A stretch of DNA of 64,000 nucleotides from Roseburia_C sp900315735 (GCA_052118425.1 JBQKHF010000014.1); one strand, 5' to 3'. Shown: positions 17,870 through 27,510, counted from the first letter of the stretch. Made by a program: numbers and translations. The notes: generated by a model not told the origin, from the letters alone.

Positions 17870-18858
17870 TCTGCCTCTCTTTCTTCTACCGAATCTTCCT
17901 TTACATCAAACAATGCATTTACAAACTGCTCAGAATCAAATTTCTGTAAATCATCTATGGTCTCACCGACACCGATATATTTTACCGGAATGCCAAGCTC
18001 TGACTGAATGGCAACTGCGATACCACCTTTTGCAGTTCCGTCCATTTTCGTTAAAATAATTCCGGTAATGTCTGCTACTTCTGCAAACTGCCTTGCCTGT
18101 GCCAGCGCGTTCTGTCCGGTTGTAGCATCCAATACCACCAGTGTCTCGCGGTATGCATCGGAATACTCCTTTTCCAGAATACGGTTGATTTTACGAAGTT
18201 CTTCCATCAGGTTTTTCTTGTTATGAAGCCGTCCTGCAGTATCGCACAAAAGGACATCTGCCTTTCTTGCTTTTGCGGCTGCTACTGCATCATATACAAC
18301 AGAACCCGGGTCTGCACCCTCCTGACCGCCAATCATATCTACTCCGGCACGGTTTGCCCATTCCTTTAACTGGTCTCCTGCGGCCGCACGGAAGGTATCT
18401 GCTGCTGCTAATACCACACGTTTGCCCTGACTTTTTAATTTACCTGCCAGCTTACCAACAGAGGTTGTCTTTCCGACTCCGTTTACACCGATGACTAAAA
18501 CGACGGACTTCTCTTCCTCGAAGCGGTATGCAGTCTCGCCTACATCCATCTGCTCTTTGATACTCTGAATCAGAAGCTCCTTGCAATCTGCCGGCTCTTT
18601 GATTTTTTCCTCTTTGACACGTTCCTTTAACTTGTCCAAAATTGCCTCTGTGGCATGTACGCCAAGGTCTCCCATAATCAGAATCTCTTCGATTTCTTCA
18701 TAGAAATCATCATCAATATGTGAGAATCCATGAAATACGGAATCAATCCCGGATACAATATTGTCTCTTGTCTTGGTTAATCCTGATACAAGGCGGGCAA
18801 AAAAGCCTTTTTTCTCTTTCTTTTCTTCTTCCATCTTGTCACTTCTTTCTCTGTTCAT
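17863..18858 (-). CDS. ftsY: Signal recognition particle receptor FtsY
   Basis: Receptor GTPase that docks ribosome-SRP complexes at the membrane. A short charged N-terminus (KMEEEKKEKKGFF) and helical N domain come first. The G domain follows, with GVNGVGKTTSVGKLAG, DTFRAAAGDQL, DTAGRLHNK, TKMDGTAKGG and the closing GVGETIDDLQ. Length 331 aa, without the long acidic A domain of E. coli. Ribosome sites before both possible ATGs (18858 and 18834) are weak; I kept the longer one. It starts 5 bases after smc. Confidence 0.96.
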   Translation of the reverse strand: MNRERSDKMEEEKKEKKGFFARLVSGLTKTRDNIVSGIDSVFHGFSHIDDDFYEEIEEILIMGDLGVHATEAILDKLKERVKEEKIKEPADCKELLIQSIKEQMDVGETAYRFEEEKSVVLVIGVNGVGKTTSVGKLAGKLKSQGKRVVLAAADTFRAAAGDQLKEWANRAGVDMIGGQEGADPGSVVYDAVAAAKARKADVLLCDTAGRLHNKKNLMEELRKINRILEKEYSDAYRETLVVLDATTGQNALAQARQFAEVADITGIILTKMDGTAKGGIAVAIQSELGIPVKYIGVGETIDDLQKFDSEQFVNALFDVKEDSVEEREAEC

Positions 18859-18863
18859 TTCTC

Positions 18864-21800
18864 TTATTTATCTAAATCTTCTTCAATCAGGTTTACACTT
18901 ACCAGTGTGGATACACCCTTCTCCTGCATGGTAATTCCGTACAAGCGGTCGGCTGCTGCCATGGTTCCTCTTCGGTGCGTAATGATAATAAACTGCGTAT
19001 TCTTCGTTAATTTATGCAGATATTTTGCAAAACGTCCTACGTTAGAATCGTCTAACGCTGCCTCAATCTCGTCTAAGAGACAGAATGGGGATGGCTTTAA
19101 GTTCTGAATTGCAAATAACAGTGCAATGGCTGTCAATGATTTTTCTCCACCGGATAACTGCATCATGTTCTGCAGTTTCTTTCCAGGTGGCTGTGCAATG
19201 ATACGGATGCCACACTCTAAGATGTCCTCATCCTCGACTAACTCTAAAGTTCCTTTACCACCACCAAAAAGGTCCTTAAACGCCTTATCAAATTCATGCT
19301 GAATCTCTGCAAATTTCTCTGTAAACTGCTTACGCATTCCGGTATCCAAATCTTCGATAATACCAATCAAGGTCTGCTCTGCTTCTACCAGATCATCATG
19401 CTGTGTCTTTAAGAATGTATAACGCTCACTGATTTCCTTATATTCTTCAATGGCATTAACATTGACATCACCTAATTTTCGGATATCATCCTTGATACCG
19501 TAAATCTGTTTCTTAAGTTCCGGTAAATCCTGGTATTCTTCATTGCGAAGCAGCAATGCATTATGCGGAGTCAGTTCATATTCCTCCCACATATAATTGG
19601 TCTGGTATTCGCCGGCCTCCTCTAACTTCTCTCTCTGGCTGTTCAGTCGGAAAATCTCTTTATCAAGATTTGCAATCCGTTTGGAAATCTCTTCTCTTCG
19701 TTCAAAGAATCCCTTATACTCTGCTGACATCTGTTCTTTTGCAGCAATGCTCTCAGAAAGCTTCTGATTCAATGCCACATAATTCTCATCCGATGCAAGA
19801 ATAGTCTTTCGGATGGCTTCAATGTCTGCCTCATGACGCTTTGCATCTTCTTTGGATTCTGCTGACTGGTTCTTTAAAGATTCCTGATTCTTGTATACAC
19901 GCTCTAACTCTTCTTCCACACGGTCTAAGTTTTCCTGTATGAATTCCTGTTTCTGCGTGAATCCGGCTTCCTCTAACTGAACCTTGGATACAGCTTCGGT
20001 AGCAGCCTCTTCTAACTTCATCTGCTCTTCTAAGATTGCCTGGAACTGCTCTGCCTGGGCTTTGATTTCTTCTTCCCGTACTTCCGCTTCTTTGATTTCC
20101 TCTTCTGTACGTTCCTTGCCCTTTTTAATATCTGTTAACTGGTCTTCAATATCCTGGCTCTCATTCTTTAAGCCCTCGAATACGCTTTCGCTCTCGTTCT
20201 TCTGCTGCAACGTACGGTCTACATTCATTTTAGCTGTATTCTGCTGTAAATACTGCTCCTGTAAATCGGTTCGTACCTTTTCCATATCCTGCATGGCAAG
20301 TTCCTGTGCGGTACGAATTTCTTCACTCCGCTCCTTGCAGGATGCAATGGTTTTCTTCATCTCTTCCAGTCTCTTCGTCAAATCGTCAATTTCACGTTTT
20401 CTTCCCAGAAGATTTCCGGTATTCTTAAATGCACCACCGGCAATGGAACCACCCGGGCTTAAATACTCGCCCTCTAAGGTTACCATATGTAAGGAATAAT
20501 GGCTTTTCTTTGCCAGTGCCAATGCATGGTCAATGGTATCCATAACAAAGACTCTTCCCAGAAGATAGGACATTACACCGTCAAATTTTGCATCGTGTTT
20601 TACCAGTGTATCTGCTTTTCCAATTACGCCTTCTTCTTTTAAGAATACATCCTGCTTGCTGTTATCCTTACCGGTAACACTGGTCAGTGGCAGAAAAGTT
20701 GCACGTCCCAGACGATTCTGCTTCAGATAAGCAATCATCTTCTTTGCAGTCTGTTCGTCTTTCGTAACAATGTTCTGGATATTTCCACTAAGTGCTACCT
20801 CAATGGCTGTCTCGTACTTCTTGTCTACCTGAATGAGATCTGCAACAACACCAAGGATTCCGCCTTCTTTATCTTTCTGCTCCATTACCTTACGGATACT
20901 GTTTCCATAGCCTTCATAACGCTCTGCAATATTCTTTAAGGTCTCAAGACGGGACTCTCCCTTATTATAATCAATAGTTGCCTTTTCTAAAGCATTCCGG
21001 TTTTCTGCAGTTTTCTTACGCCAGCTTTGAATTAAGTCTGCGGTCTCTTTTTCTTTCGCTTTTAATGCTTCAATCTCACGATTTACTTCCGCTAACTTGT
21101 CCTGATATTCTGACAATACACTCTGTAAATCTGCTTCTTCACTTTTACGCTTTAAGAGACGCTGGTTCAACTGGGCTTTGCGGATATTTACCTGCTCTGC
21201 CATGGTATCGAATTTCTGTAATTTTGCTTTTGTGGAAGCTTTATTATTCAGAATCTCGATAATCTCATTCTTGCCTTCTTCGATTCCCTGTGTACAGCGG
21301 GCAATTTCCTTCTGAATCTTTTCCAATTCATCAGAAGCTGCCTTCTTGCGTGCTTCAATCTCTGCTACCTGGCTGTCAATCTCTTGCTTCTGTGCAAGAT
21401 AATGCTCCTGCTGTTCTTTTCTTTCTTTCCGGTCACTTTCTAACTGCTCCAAACGTGCTTTTAAACTGTCATCTGTCATCTGCGCAGCTTTAATCTGCTC
21501 ATTTAATACATTTATCTGACCTTCCAGTTTTCCCTTCATGACATTGGTATTGCTGAGTTCTTCGCGGATTTCTGTGATTCTGGCATCCATTTCTTCCATG
21601 TCCTGCTCTTTTTTCTCATACTCCGCTTTGATATTCTCGTATGCCTCATTGTCTTCTTTTAACTGGGTATCTGCAATTTTGAATTTTTCTTCTACTTCTT
21701 TGGTCTGATTCTCAATCCGCTCCATCTCTAAAAGGAACATGTTGACATCTAAGGTCTTTAACTCTTCCTTTTTCTTAAGATAGATTCTCGCGGTCTCAGA

Positions 21801-22424
21801 CTGTTTCTCCAACGGTCCTACCTGACGTTCCAACTCTGCTAAAATGTCATTGACACGTACCAGGTTCTCCCGTTCACTCTCTAATTTCTTCTGAGCGGTT
21901 ACTTTTCTTCTCTTATACTTTACAATTCCTGCCGCTTCGTCGAAAAGTTCTCTTCTTTCCTCCGGCTTACCGCTTAAGATTCGCTCAATCTGACCCTGTC
22001 CGATAATAGAATAACCCTCTTTACCGATACCGGTATCATAAAAAAGCTCGCTTACATCCTTCAGACGGCATGGATTGCCATTGATAAGATATTCACTTTC
22101 TCCGGAACGGTATACTCTTCGGGCTACCGTTACTTCTGAATAATCTACTGCAAGCTGATGGTCTGCATTGTCTAATGTAATTGCAACATATGCATAACTT
22201 AATGGCTTACGATTCTCTGTTCCTGCAAAAATAACATCCTGCATGCTTGTGCCACGTAGCTGCTTGGCACTCTGTTCTCCCAATACCCAGCGCACTGCGT
22301 CCGCAACATTACTTTTTCCACTACCGTTTGGCCCCACAATGCCTGTGATTCCGTTGTGAAAATCAAATACAATTTTATTTGCAAATGATTTAAAACCGTG
22401 AATTTCAATACTTTTGAGATACAT
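18864..22424 (-). CDS. smc: Chromosome partition ATPase SMC
   Basis: Condensin subunit that organises and segregates the chromosome as a dimer with ScpA and ScpB. The N-terminal Walker A is GPNGSGKSN. Long coiled coils run from about residue 170 to 500 and 670 to 1020, with the hinge between (about 520-635, GRATFLPL). The C-terminal signature is LSGGEKSLTAIALLFA, followed by Walker B with LLDEIEAALDD. Length 1186 aa is normal. It lies 12 bases after rnc and 5 bases before ftsY, the common Firmicutes order. Confidence 0.98.
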   Translation of the reverse strand: MYLKSIEIHGFKSFANKIVFDFHNGITGIVGPNGSGKSNVADAVRWVLGEQSAKQLRGTSMQDVIFAGTENRKPLSYAYVAITLDNADHQLAVDYSEVTVARRVYRSGESEYLINGNPCRLKDVSELFYDTGIGKEGYSIIGQGQIERILSGKPEERRELFDEAAGIVKYKRRKVTAQKKLESERENLVRVNDILAELERQVGPLEKQSETARIYLKKKEELKTLDVNMFLLEMERIENQTKEVEEKFKIADTQLKEDNEAYENIKAEYEKKEQDMEEMDARITEIREELSNTNVMKGKLEGQINVLNEQIKAAQMTDDSLKARLEQLESDRKERKEQQEHYLAQKQEIDSQVAEIEARKKAASDELEKIQKEIARCTQGIEEGKNEIIEILNNKASTKAKLQKFDTMAEQVNIRKAQLNQRLLKRKSEEADLQSVLSEYQDKLAEVNREIEALKAKEKETADLIQSWRKKTAENRNALEKATIDYNKGESRLETLKNIAERYEGYGNSIRKVMEQKDKEGGILGVVADLIQVDKKYETAIEVALSGNIQNIVTKDEQTAKKMIAYLKQNRLGRATFLPLTSVTGKDNSKQDVFLKEEGVIGKADTLVKHDAKFDGVMSYLLGRVFVMDTIDHALALAKKSHYSLHMVTLEGEYLSPGGSIAGGAFKNTGNLLGRKREIDDLTKRLEEMKKTIASCKERSEEIRTAQELAMQDMEKVRTDLQEQYLQQNTAKMNVDRTLQQKNESESVFEGLKNESQDIEDQLTDIKKGKERTEEEIKEAEVREEEIKAQAEQFQAILEEQMKLEEAATEAVSKVQLEEAGFTQKQEFIQENLDRVEEELERVYKNQESLKNQSAESKEDAKRHEADIEAIRKTILASDENYVALNQKLSESIAAKEQMSAEYKGFFERREEISKRIANLDKEIFRLNSQREKLEEAGEYQTNYMWEEYELTPHNALLLRNEEYQDLPELKKQIYGIKDDIRKLGDVNVNAIEEYKEISERYTFLKTQHDDLVEAEQTLIGIIEDLDTGMRKQFTEKFAEIQHEFDKAFKDLFGGGKGTLELVEDEDILECGIRIIAQPPGKKLQNMMQLSGGEKSLTAIALLFAIQNLKPSPFCLLDEIEAALDDSNVGRFAKYLHKLTKNTQFIIITHRRGTMAAADRLYGITMQEKGVSTLVSVNLIEEDLDK

Positions 22425-22436
22425 AACTTCCTCCGT

Positions 22437-23135
22437 TTAAGAGCGCTTATTCTCCTGCTGTTTCAGCTTAAGCAGCGCCTGATATGCAGCTTCCTGTTCC
22501 GCTGCTTTCTTTGTATGTCCCATTCCCTCTCCAATGGACTTCTCTCCGATTCTGGCTTCTACCACAAACCGTTTATCATGATCCGGTCCTTCTTCCCGAA
22601 TCAACTGATAATTCAGTTCTTCACTATATCCTGCCTGTACTACCTCCTGCAGGATAGTCTTGCTATCATAAAAGAGCTGTTTGTGCTCAATGTCTGTCAG
22701 AATGTATTTTAACACAAACTCTTTTGCATTAGCAAAACCACCATCCAGAAAAATTGCTCCTATTACTGCTTCCAATGCATCGGAAAGAATAGATTTCCGA
22801 TTTCTTCCACCGGTTAAATCCTCTCCTTTTCCAAGATACAGATATTTTCCCAAATCAATTGCTCTGGTGCAAAACGCCAGTGTCGGCTCACACACGAGAC
22901 TTGCCCGAAGCTTGGTCAGTTCTCCTTCCGAATAATCCGGATATTTCTGATATAAGAATTCACTGGATGTAACCTCAAGCACTGCATCGCCTAAGAATTC
23001 CAGCCGCTCATTATCTGAGTGCTTCTTCATATGTCTTTCATTGGCATAGGAACTATGGGTTAATGCCTGTCTTAATAATCCCTGATTGTTGAAATGATAT
23101 CCTATCACTTCTTCAAATTCATGTAATCTGCTCAC
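22437..23135 (-). CDS. rnc: Ribonuclease III
   Basis: Cuts double-stranded RNA, including rRNA precursors. The catalytic signature NERLEFLGDAVLEV (about residues 42-55) and the second acidic site in SDALEAVIGAIFLDGG are intact. The C-terminal 70 residues are a double-stranded RNA binding domain (GPDHDKRFVVEA, then HTKKAAEQEAA). Length 232 aa is usual. It is the first gene of rnc-smc-ftsY-ilvA. A GC-rich hairpin-filled stretch separates it from acpP. Confidence 0.97.
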   Translation of the reverse strand: MSRLHEFEEVIGYHFNNQGLLRQALTHSSYANERHMKKHSDNERLEFLGDAVLEVTSSEFLYQKYPDYSEGELTKLRASLVCEPTLAFCTRAIDLGKYLYLGKGEDLTGGRNRKSILSDALEAVIGAIFLDGGFANAKEFVLKYILTDIEHKQLFYDSKTILQEVVQAGYSEELNYQLIREEGPDHDKRFVVEARIGEKSIGEGMGHTKKAAEQEAAYQALLKLKQQENKRS

Positions 23136-23172
23136 TGTTTTCTCCTTCTAACTGTCGGTGCCGCCCGCAAAC

Positions 23173-23194
23173 TACGAGAAACACGCTTTGCAAG
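23173..23194 (+). repeat. R2 repeat
   Basis: TACGAGAAACACGCTTTGC plus AAG is nearly identical to 45259-45280 and partly to 58325-58340. It lies in a GC-rich stretch (23160-23306) with a further perfect hairpin AGAATGTGCC-TT-GGCACATTCT at 23221-23242. No gene is visible there. Confidence 0.6.
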
Positions 23195-23307
23195 CCGCCT
23201 GCGAACTACCCGCGGAACAAAGAATGTGCCTTGGCACATTCTCGCGCCTGCGGCGGTCGCTTGCGACATCTACCTTATACGCCGCAGTGCGCATCCTCGC
23301 GGAGCGT

Positions 23308-23370
23308 TTTTTACTTTACAGGAAAGCAATTTCCTGTAAAGTAAAAAGAGTCCGGCATGCCGGACTCTTT
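23308..23370 (-). terminator. Double terminator after acpP
   Basis: Two adjacent perfect structures: a 26-bp palindrome (23345-23370, centre GGCATGCC) and an 18-bp stem with GCAA loop (23308-23325 with 23330-23347). On the minus strand the first is followed by U5 and the second by more U. They separate acpP from rnc, so the two are separate transcripts here. Confidence 0.85.
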
Positions 23371-23412
23371 CGCACAATATGCTTCCTTTGAAGAATACTA
23401 TCTATTCTGCTT

Positions 23413-23643
23413 TTAGTTCAGCGCACTCTTTATCTGCTCTACCGCATCGCCTACAGTAACAATTTTCTCTGCTTCTTCATTTGGAATCTCAATATCAAAT
23501 TCTTCCTCCAGACCCATGATAATCTGGAAAACATCCAATGAATCTGCGCCAAGGTCATCTACAAAAGTAGTTTCCATACTAATTTCTTCTTCGTCCACAT
23601 TCAGGACTTCTGCAATAATTTTTTTCAGTTTTTCAAATTCCAT
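23413..23643 (-). CDS. acpP: Acyl carrier protein
   Basis: This carrier of growing fatty-acyl chains has its phosphopantetheine attached to S35 in the motif GADSLDVFQ. The 76-residue acidic four-helix protein is full length. It starts 13 bases after plsX with a good ribosome site (AAAGGAAAAG). It is the last gene of yesL-plsX-acpP before the double terminator. Confidence 0.97.
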   Translation of the reverse strand: MEFEKLKKIIAEVLNVDEEEISMETTFVDDLGADSLDVFQIIMGLEEEFDIEIPNEEAEKIVTVGDAVEQIKSALN

Positions 23644-23656
23644 AATCTTTTCCTTT

Positions 23657-24676
23657 CTATTCTTCTGTTTCAGAAATTACTATATTTTTTTTGATTTTAT
23701 TATTGATATCCTGTTCTTTAAATGTAACACACTGAATGATGGAATTCTTTACTTCCTTTGCCTTGGAACTTCCATGTGTCTTAACTACCAGTCCGTTCAG
23801 TCCAAGCAACGGTGCTCCGCCATACTGGGATGCATCAAAAGATTTTAATGTCTTCTTCAGTGCCGGTAATGCCAATGCTGCACCAATCTTACTCTTTAAG
23901 CTGCTGAGCATTCCCTGTTTTACTACACTAATCAGGGTACTGGAAAGTCCCTCATAAAGTTTTAAGATTACATTTCCTACAAATGCTTCACAGACAATGA
24001 CATCTGCTCCGCCATGCGGTATCTCTCTTGCTTCAATACTTCCCACAAAATTGATATCCTTACACTCTTTTAATAAAGGATACGTTTCCTTTACTAGTGC
24101 ATTTCCTTTTTCTTCTTCTGCTCCGATATTTACAATTGCAACTCTCGGGTTCTTAATTCCCACAACATTTTCCATATAAATGGAACCCATCTTGGCAAAC
24201 TGTACCAGATGTGAAGAACGTGCATCTACATTTGCTCCGCAATCAATAAGTAAGGATACTCCTGTCTCTGTCGGAATCAGCGGTGCTAAAGGCGGACGCT
24301 CGATACCTCGGATTCTTCCTACAATCACCTGTCCACCAACCAATATGGCTCCGGAGCTTCCTGCTGATACAAATGCATCTGCTTCCTTCTGTTTTACCAT
24401 ATTCATTCCAACTACAATCGATGAATCTTTTTTCTTACGAATTGCATTTACCGGATGTTCCGCAGTCTCAATTACTTCTGTTGCATTTCTAATTTCAATC
24501 TGGTCTTTTGCATAAGTATACTTTGCCAGTTCCTCAGCAATCACCTCCTGCTGTCCAACCAGTACAACCTGTATATCACTGCGTGTATTTACTGCCTCGA
24601 TGGCACCTTTTACAATTTCGCCCGGCGCGTTGTCGCCTCCCATTGCATCAACTGCCACTCTTATGACTTCCTGCAT
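23657..24676 (-). CDS. plsX: Phosphate acyltransferase PlsX
   Basis: Makes acyl-phosphate from acyl-ACP, the first step of membrane phospholipid synthesis with PlsY. The protein begins VAVDAMGGDNAP and contains SAGSSGAILVGG and GANVDARSSHLVQFA, the conserved PlsX motifs. The frame opens with ATGTATATG. I chose the second ATG (24676), which is 7 bases from AGGAGG; the first is too close. It leads into acpP, whose product supplies its substrate. Confidence 0.95.
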   Translation of the reverse strand: MQEVIRVAVDAMGGDNAPGEIVKGAIEAVNTRSDIQVVLVGQQEVIAEELAKYTYAKDQIEIRNATEVIETAEHPVNAIRKKKDSSIVVGMNMVKQKEADAFVSAGSSGAILVGGQVIVGRIRGIERPPLAPLIPTETGVSLLIDCGANVDARSSHLVQFAKMGSIYMENVVGIKNPRVAIVNIGAEEEKGNALVKETYPLLKECKDINFVGSIEAREIPHGGADVIVCEAFVGNVILKLYEGLSSTLISVVKQGMLSSLKSKIGAALALPALKKTLKSFDASQYGGAPLLGLNGLVVKTHGSSKAKEVKNSIIQCVTFKEQDINNKIKKNIVISETEE

Positions 24677-24757
24677 ATACATTCCTCCTGTAAATCTGCC
24701 ATCACATTAAGCCTATATTGAAATATACTATAACTTTCCATAGAAATCAACAGAAAA

Positions 24758-25411
24758 CTAATTGAAATATTCCCGGTTTCGCTCCTCTTCTTTGGCAATG
24801 TCCTCTTCTGACATATAACGCAGGAAAATCTTTTCCATAATAGCATTCTGAATTGCAATAAATGCTGCCGGTGCAAAGATTAATAAAAATGGAATCAGAT
24901 ATACTAAAAATGCAATAACCAAAAGAATTATCATCATAAGAATGGTCTTTGGCAGATGTGCGAATGACATCAATACTGCATTCTTTACAATTGCTTTATT
25001 GGTATTTTCAAAACGTGCAATGTTTGGATATACATATAACCAGATTGCGATTTCAAATATCAGCATAACAACGAAAATCACAAATGCTTTGCCCCATGCA
25101 GCTCCGGCTTTCATAAACTGGAACATAATAAACCAGTCTGCTCCCATAATAAGACCAATCAATAAGAAAATCAGCCAGATTACGGTTGCCTGTTTAAAAT
25201 TGGAGCGGAATGATGACCAGAACTCTTTCCAGATATATCCTCTGCCGTGGCGGATTACTTTATTCACTGCATAATAAAGTGCCGTACAGGATGCCCCGAT
25301 AGTAAAAATCGGAATACATGCCATAAACCAGATTAAACTCAGACAGAATATATTAATTACTTTATCGAATGCACTAAAGAACTTATTATTATAATTAAAA
25401 ATATTGCTCAT
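24758..25411 (-). CDS. YesL-like DUF624 membrane protein
   Basis: There are about five to six hydrophobic segments, with the DUF624 pattern at the start (FDKVINIFCLSLIWF) and FWSSFRSNFKQATVIWL near residue 70. The function of the family is unknown; members are often found with sugar transporters. The start at 25411 is set by AAGGAGAAGG; an upstream frame to 25438 lacks a site. The gene stands between rpmF and plsX, where most Firmicutes have fapR or nothing, so it is an insertion into an old lipid cluster. Confidence 0.82.
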   Translation of the reverse strand: MSNIFNYNNKFFSAFDKVINIFCLSLIWFMACIPIFTIGASCTALYYAVNKVIRHGRGYIWKEFWSSFRSNFKQATVIWLIFLLIGLIMGADWFIMFQFMKAGAAWGKAFVIFVVMLIFEIAIWLYVYPNIARFENTNKAIVKNAVLMSFAHLPKTILMMIILLVIAFLVYLIPFLLIFAPAAFIAIQNAIMEKIFLRYMSEEDIAKEEERNREYFN

Positions 25412-25490
25412 ACCTTCTCCTTTTCTATGAATAGGCATTCACAAAACCTGAATCGTTCTGCAAATGCCTATCTTTTTCATAAAGTAAAAA

Positions 25491-25514
25491 GGGAGTGTTT
25501 TTACAAACACTCCC
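25491..25514 (-). terminator. Intrinsic terminator after rpmF
   Basis: GGGAGTGTTT pairs perfectly with AAACACTCCC around four bases, and five U follow on the minus strand. It shows that yceD-rpmF ends here and yesL-plsX-acpP is a separate unit. Confidence 0.85.
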
Positions 25515-25528
25515 GGGTCACTTCTTAA

Positions 25529-25708
25529 TTAGTCCTGAGGAATAATTTCTTTCTTGTTGTATGAACCGCAGTTCTTACATACTCTGTGAGGCATCATCAA
25601 AGCGCCGCACTTACTGCATTTTACTAAACTTGGAGCAGTCATTTTCCAGTTTGCTCTTCTTTTATCTCTTCTTCCTTTGGAAGATTTGTTCTTTGGACAA
25701 ATTGACAT
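25529..25708 (-). CDS. rpmF: Ribosomal protein bL32
   Basis: The 59-residue protein has the basic start SICPKNKSSKGRRDKRRANW and a zinc ribbon with CSKC and CKNC, the zinc-binding form of bL32. The start at 25708 follows GGAGGTGTAACC. The longer frame upstream is only read-through of the yceD end. It follows yceD after 4 bases, the standard pair. Confidence 0.97.
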   Translation of the reverse strand: MSICPKNKSSKGRRDKRRANWKMTAPSLVKCSKCGALMMPHRVCKNCGSYNKKEIIPQD

Positions 25709-25712
25709 CTGG

Positions 25713-26237
25713 TTACACCTCCTTAAATTTATTGAAAATATCTTGAATTGCTGCCATTCTCGGGTCCAGCTCAGATTTCTCGCAGTCACAAGTCTTGACA
25801 TTCAGATTCGTACCGCATTTCTTACAAATCCCCTTGCAATCCTCTCTGCACAGAACCTTCATTGGCCAGTTCACCAAGATTTCATCATAGACCATTTTAT
25901 CAATATCAAGCTGAAATCCTTTCATGTAGTCTGCCTCATCCATCTCTTCTTCCGAAGCATCCGCATCTTCCAATGGGAACTTCTTATCGAATACCAGATG
26001 GAAATCTGTTGGAACTTCTTCCAAGCAGCGGTCACATGGTATTGCTATCCTTACGTCCGTCTCTCCGTGAATCAGTAAATCCTTATTCTCTTCATTGACG
26101 ATACGCAGCTCGAATGGCTTTTTCTCTATGAATGGAAACACACCTAACTTTGAATCAAAGGATGTCAATTCAATTACAGCCTCTTTCGTAAGCTCTTTAT
26201 TTTCACATGAACATACATCGGTTAAATCTAATATCAC
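25713..26237 (-). CDS. yceD: YceD/DUF177 family protein
   Basis: This small protein is almost always encoded beside rpmF and is thought to act in 23S rRNA or ribosome metabolism. The family motif is seen at IPCDRCLEEVPTDF and again at CKGICKKCGTNLN; the paired cysteines may bind zinc. The start is a GTG at 26237, placed by AGGAGACAAAC, although the frame runs open to 26264. The end is the acidic-to-basic tail DPRMAAIQDIFNKFKEV. Confidence 0.9.
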   Translation of the reverse strand: MILDLTDVCSCENKELTKEAVIELTSFDSKLGVFPFIEKKPFELRIVNEENKDLLIHGETDVRIAIPCDRCLEEVPTDFHLVFDKKFPLEDADASEEEMDEADYMKGFQLDIDKMVYDEILVNWPMKVLCREDCKGICKKCGTNLNVKTCDCEKSELDPRMAAIQDIFNKFKEV

Positions 26238-26263
26238 GTTTGTCTCCTTTTCACACCTAAACA

Positions 26264-26292
26264 ATTATACATAGCACTATGGCTTTTGTCAA
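26264..26292 (-). promoter_or_regulatory. Consensus promoter of yceD-rpmF
   Basis: On the minus strand there is a perfect TTGACA (26292-26287), a 17-base spacer and a perfect TATAAT (26269-26264). It lies between ackA and yceD, which explains high expression of the ribosomal protein gene independently of ackA. Confidence 0.88.
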
Positions 26293-26319
26293 CAATATTT
26301 TTCCTTTTTACAAAGACTT

Positions 26320-27510
26320 TTAGCCCACCAAAGCTACGGTTTCTCTTGCAATTGCAAGTTCCTCGTTGGTTGGGATGATACATACGGTTACTTTGGAATC
26401 CGGAGTAGAAATAATCTTATCCTCTCCACGTACCATATTTGCTTCCTTATCCATGGTAATTCCAAGATATCCGAAGTATGCAAGAATCTTCTCACGGATG
26501 AAGGATGTGTTCTCACCAATTCCTGCAGTAAATGCAATGGCATCTACTCCGTTCATTGCAGCCACATAAGCACCGATGTATTTTGCTACACGGTAAGCAA
26601 ATACTTCACACGCTGCAATTGCTCTTGGATTTCCTTCATGATAAGCAGCCTCAAGGTCACGGAAATCACTGGATACACCGGAAAGTCCTTCTACACCGGA
26701 TTTCTTATTTAATACATCCATAATTCCATCGATGTCAAGGTTTTCTTTCTTTGCAATGAATTCCATGATTGCCGGGTCAATATCTCCGGAACGTGTTCCC
26801 ATTACAAGTCCCTCTAATGGTGTAAGTCCCATGGAGGTATCTACACATTTACCATCTAACACTGCACTGATGGATGCTCCGTTTCCAAGGTGGGCAACAA
26901 TCAGTTTGGAATTGTTATAATCAAGATTCAAGAACTCAGCCAGACGTTTGGATACGAAGCTGTGGCTTGTTCCGTGGAAACCATAACGTCTTACCTTGTA
27001 TTTCTCATAATATTCATATGGCAGACCATAAAGATAAGCCTTCTGTGGCATAGTCTGATGGAAAGCAGTATCAAACACACCTACCATTGGTACACCAGGC
27101 ATAAGCTCCTGACATACACGAATACCGATTAAGTTTGCAGGGTTATGAAGTGGTGCAAGCTCATTACACTCTTCTACTTTTGCTAATACTTCTTCATTTA
27201 ATACAACAGACTGGGCGAATTTCTCACCACCATGTACGACACGATGTCCTACTGCATCAATTTCAGAAAGGCTCTTTACCGCACCTGTCTTTGGATTTAC
27301 CAGTGCATCCAGTACCATCTGGATACCTTCCTTATGGGTCGGCATTGGTGCTTCTGTTATCTCTTTATCATGGCCAGCAAGCTGGTATACTAATCTTCCA
27401 TCAATTCCGATTCTTTCACAAAGTCCTTTAGCCAGTACAGCTTCTGTATCTGAATTAATAAGCTGATACTTCAAAGAAGAACTTCCACAGTTAATAACTA
27501 ATACGTTCAT
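26320..27510 (-). CDS. ackA: Acetate kinase
   Basis: Interconverts acetyl phosphate plus ADP and acetate plus ATP. The protein starts MNVLVINCGSSSLKYQL and has VVHGG, FDTAFHQTMP, RRYGFHGTSH, HLGNGASI and FTAGIGEN, all conserved in the family. Length 396 aa is normal. The start at 27510 follows AGGAGAAAACAG; an upstream ATG at 27546 has no support. pta, the usual partner, is not next to it. The divergent neighbour is tmcAL, which consumes acetate. Confidence 0.97.
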   Translation of the reverse strand: MNVLVINCGSSSLKYQLINSDTEAVLAKGLCERIGIDGRLVYQLAGHDKEITEAPMPTHKEGIQMVLDALVNPKTGAVKSLSEIDAVGHRVVHGGEKFAQSVVLNEEVLAKVEECNELAPLHNPANLIGIRVCQELMPGVPMVGVFDTAFHQTMPQKAYLYGLPYEYYEKYKVRRYGFHGTSHSFVSKRLAEFLNLDYNNSKLIVAHLGNGASISAVLDGKCVDTSMGLTPLEGLVMGTRSGDIDPAIMEFIAKKENLDIDGIMDVLNKKSGVEGLSGVSSDFRDLEAAYHEGNPRAIAACEVFAYRVAKYIGAYVAAMNGVDAIAFTAGIGENTSFIREKILAYFGYLGITMDKEANMVRGEDKIISTPDSKVTVCIIPTNEELAIARETVALVG

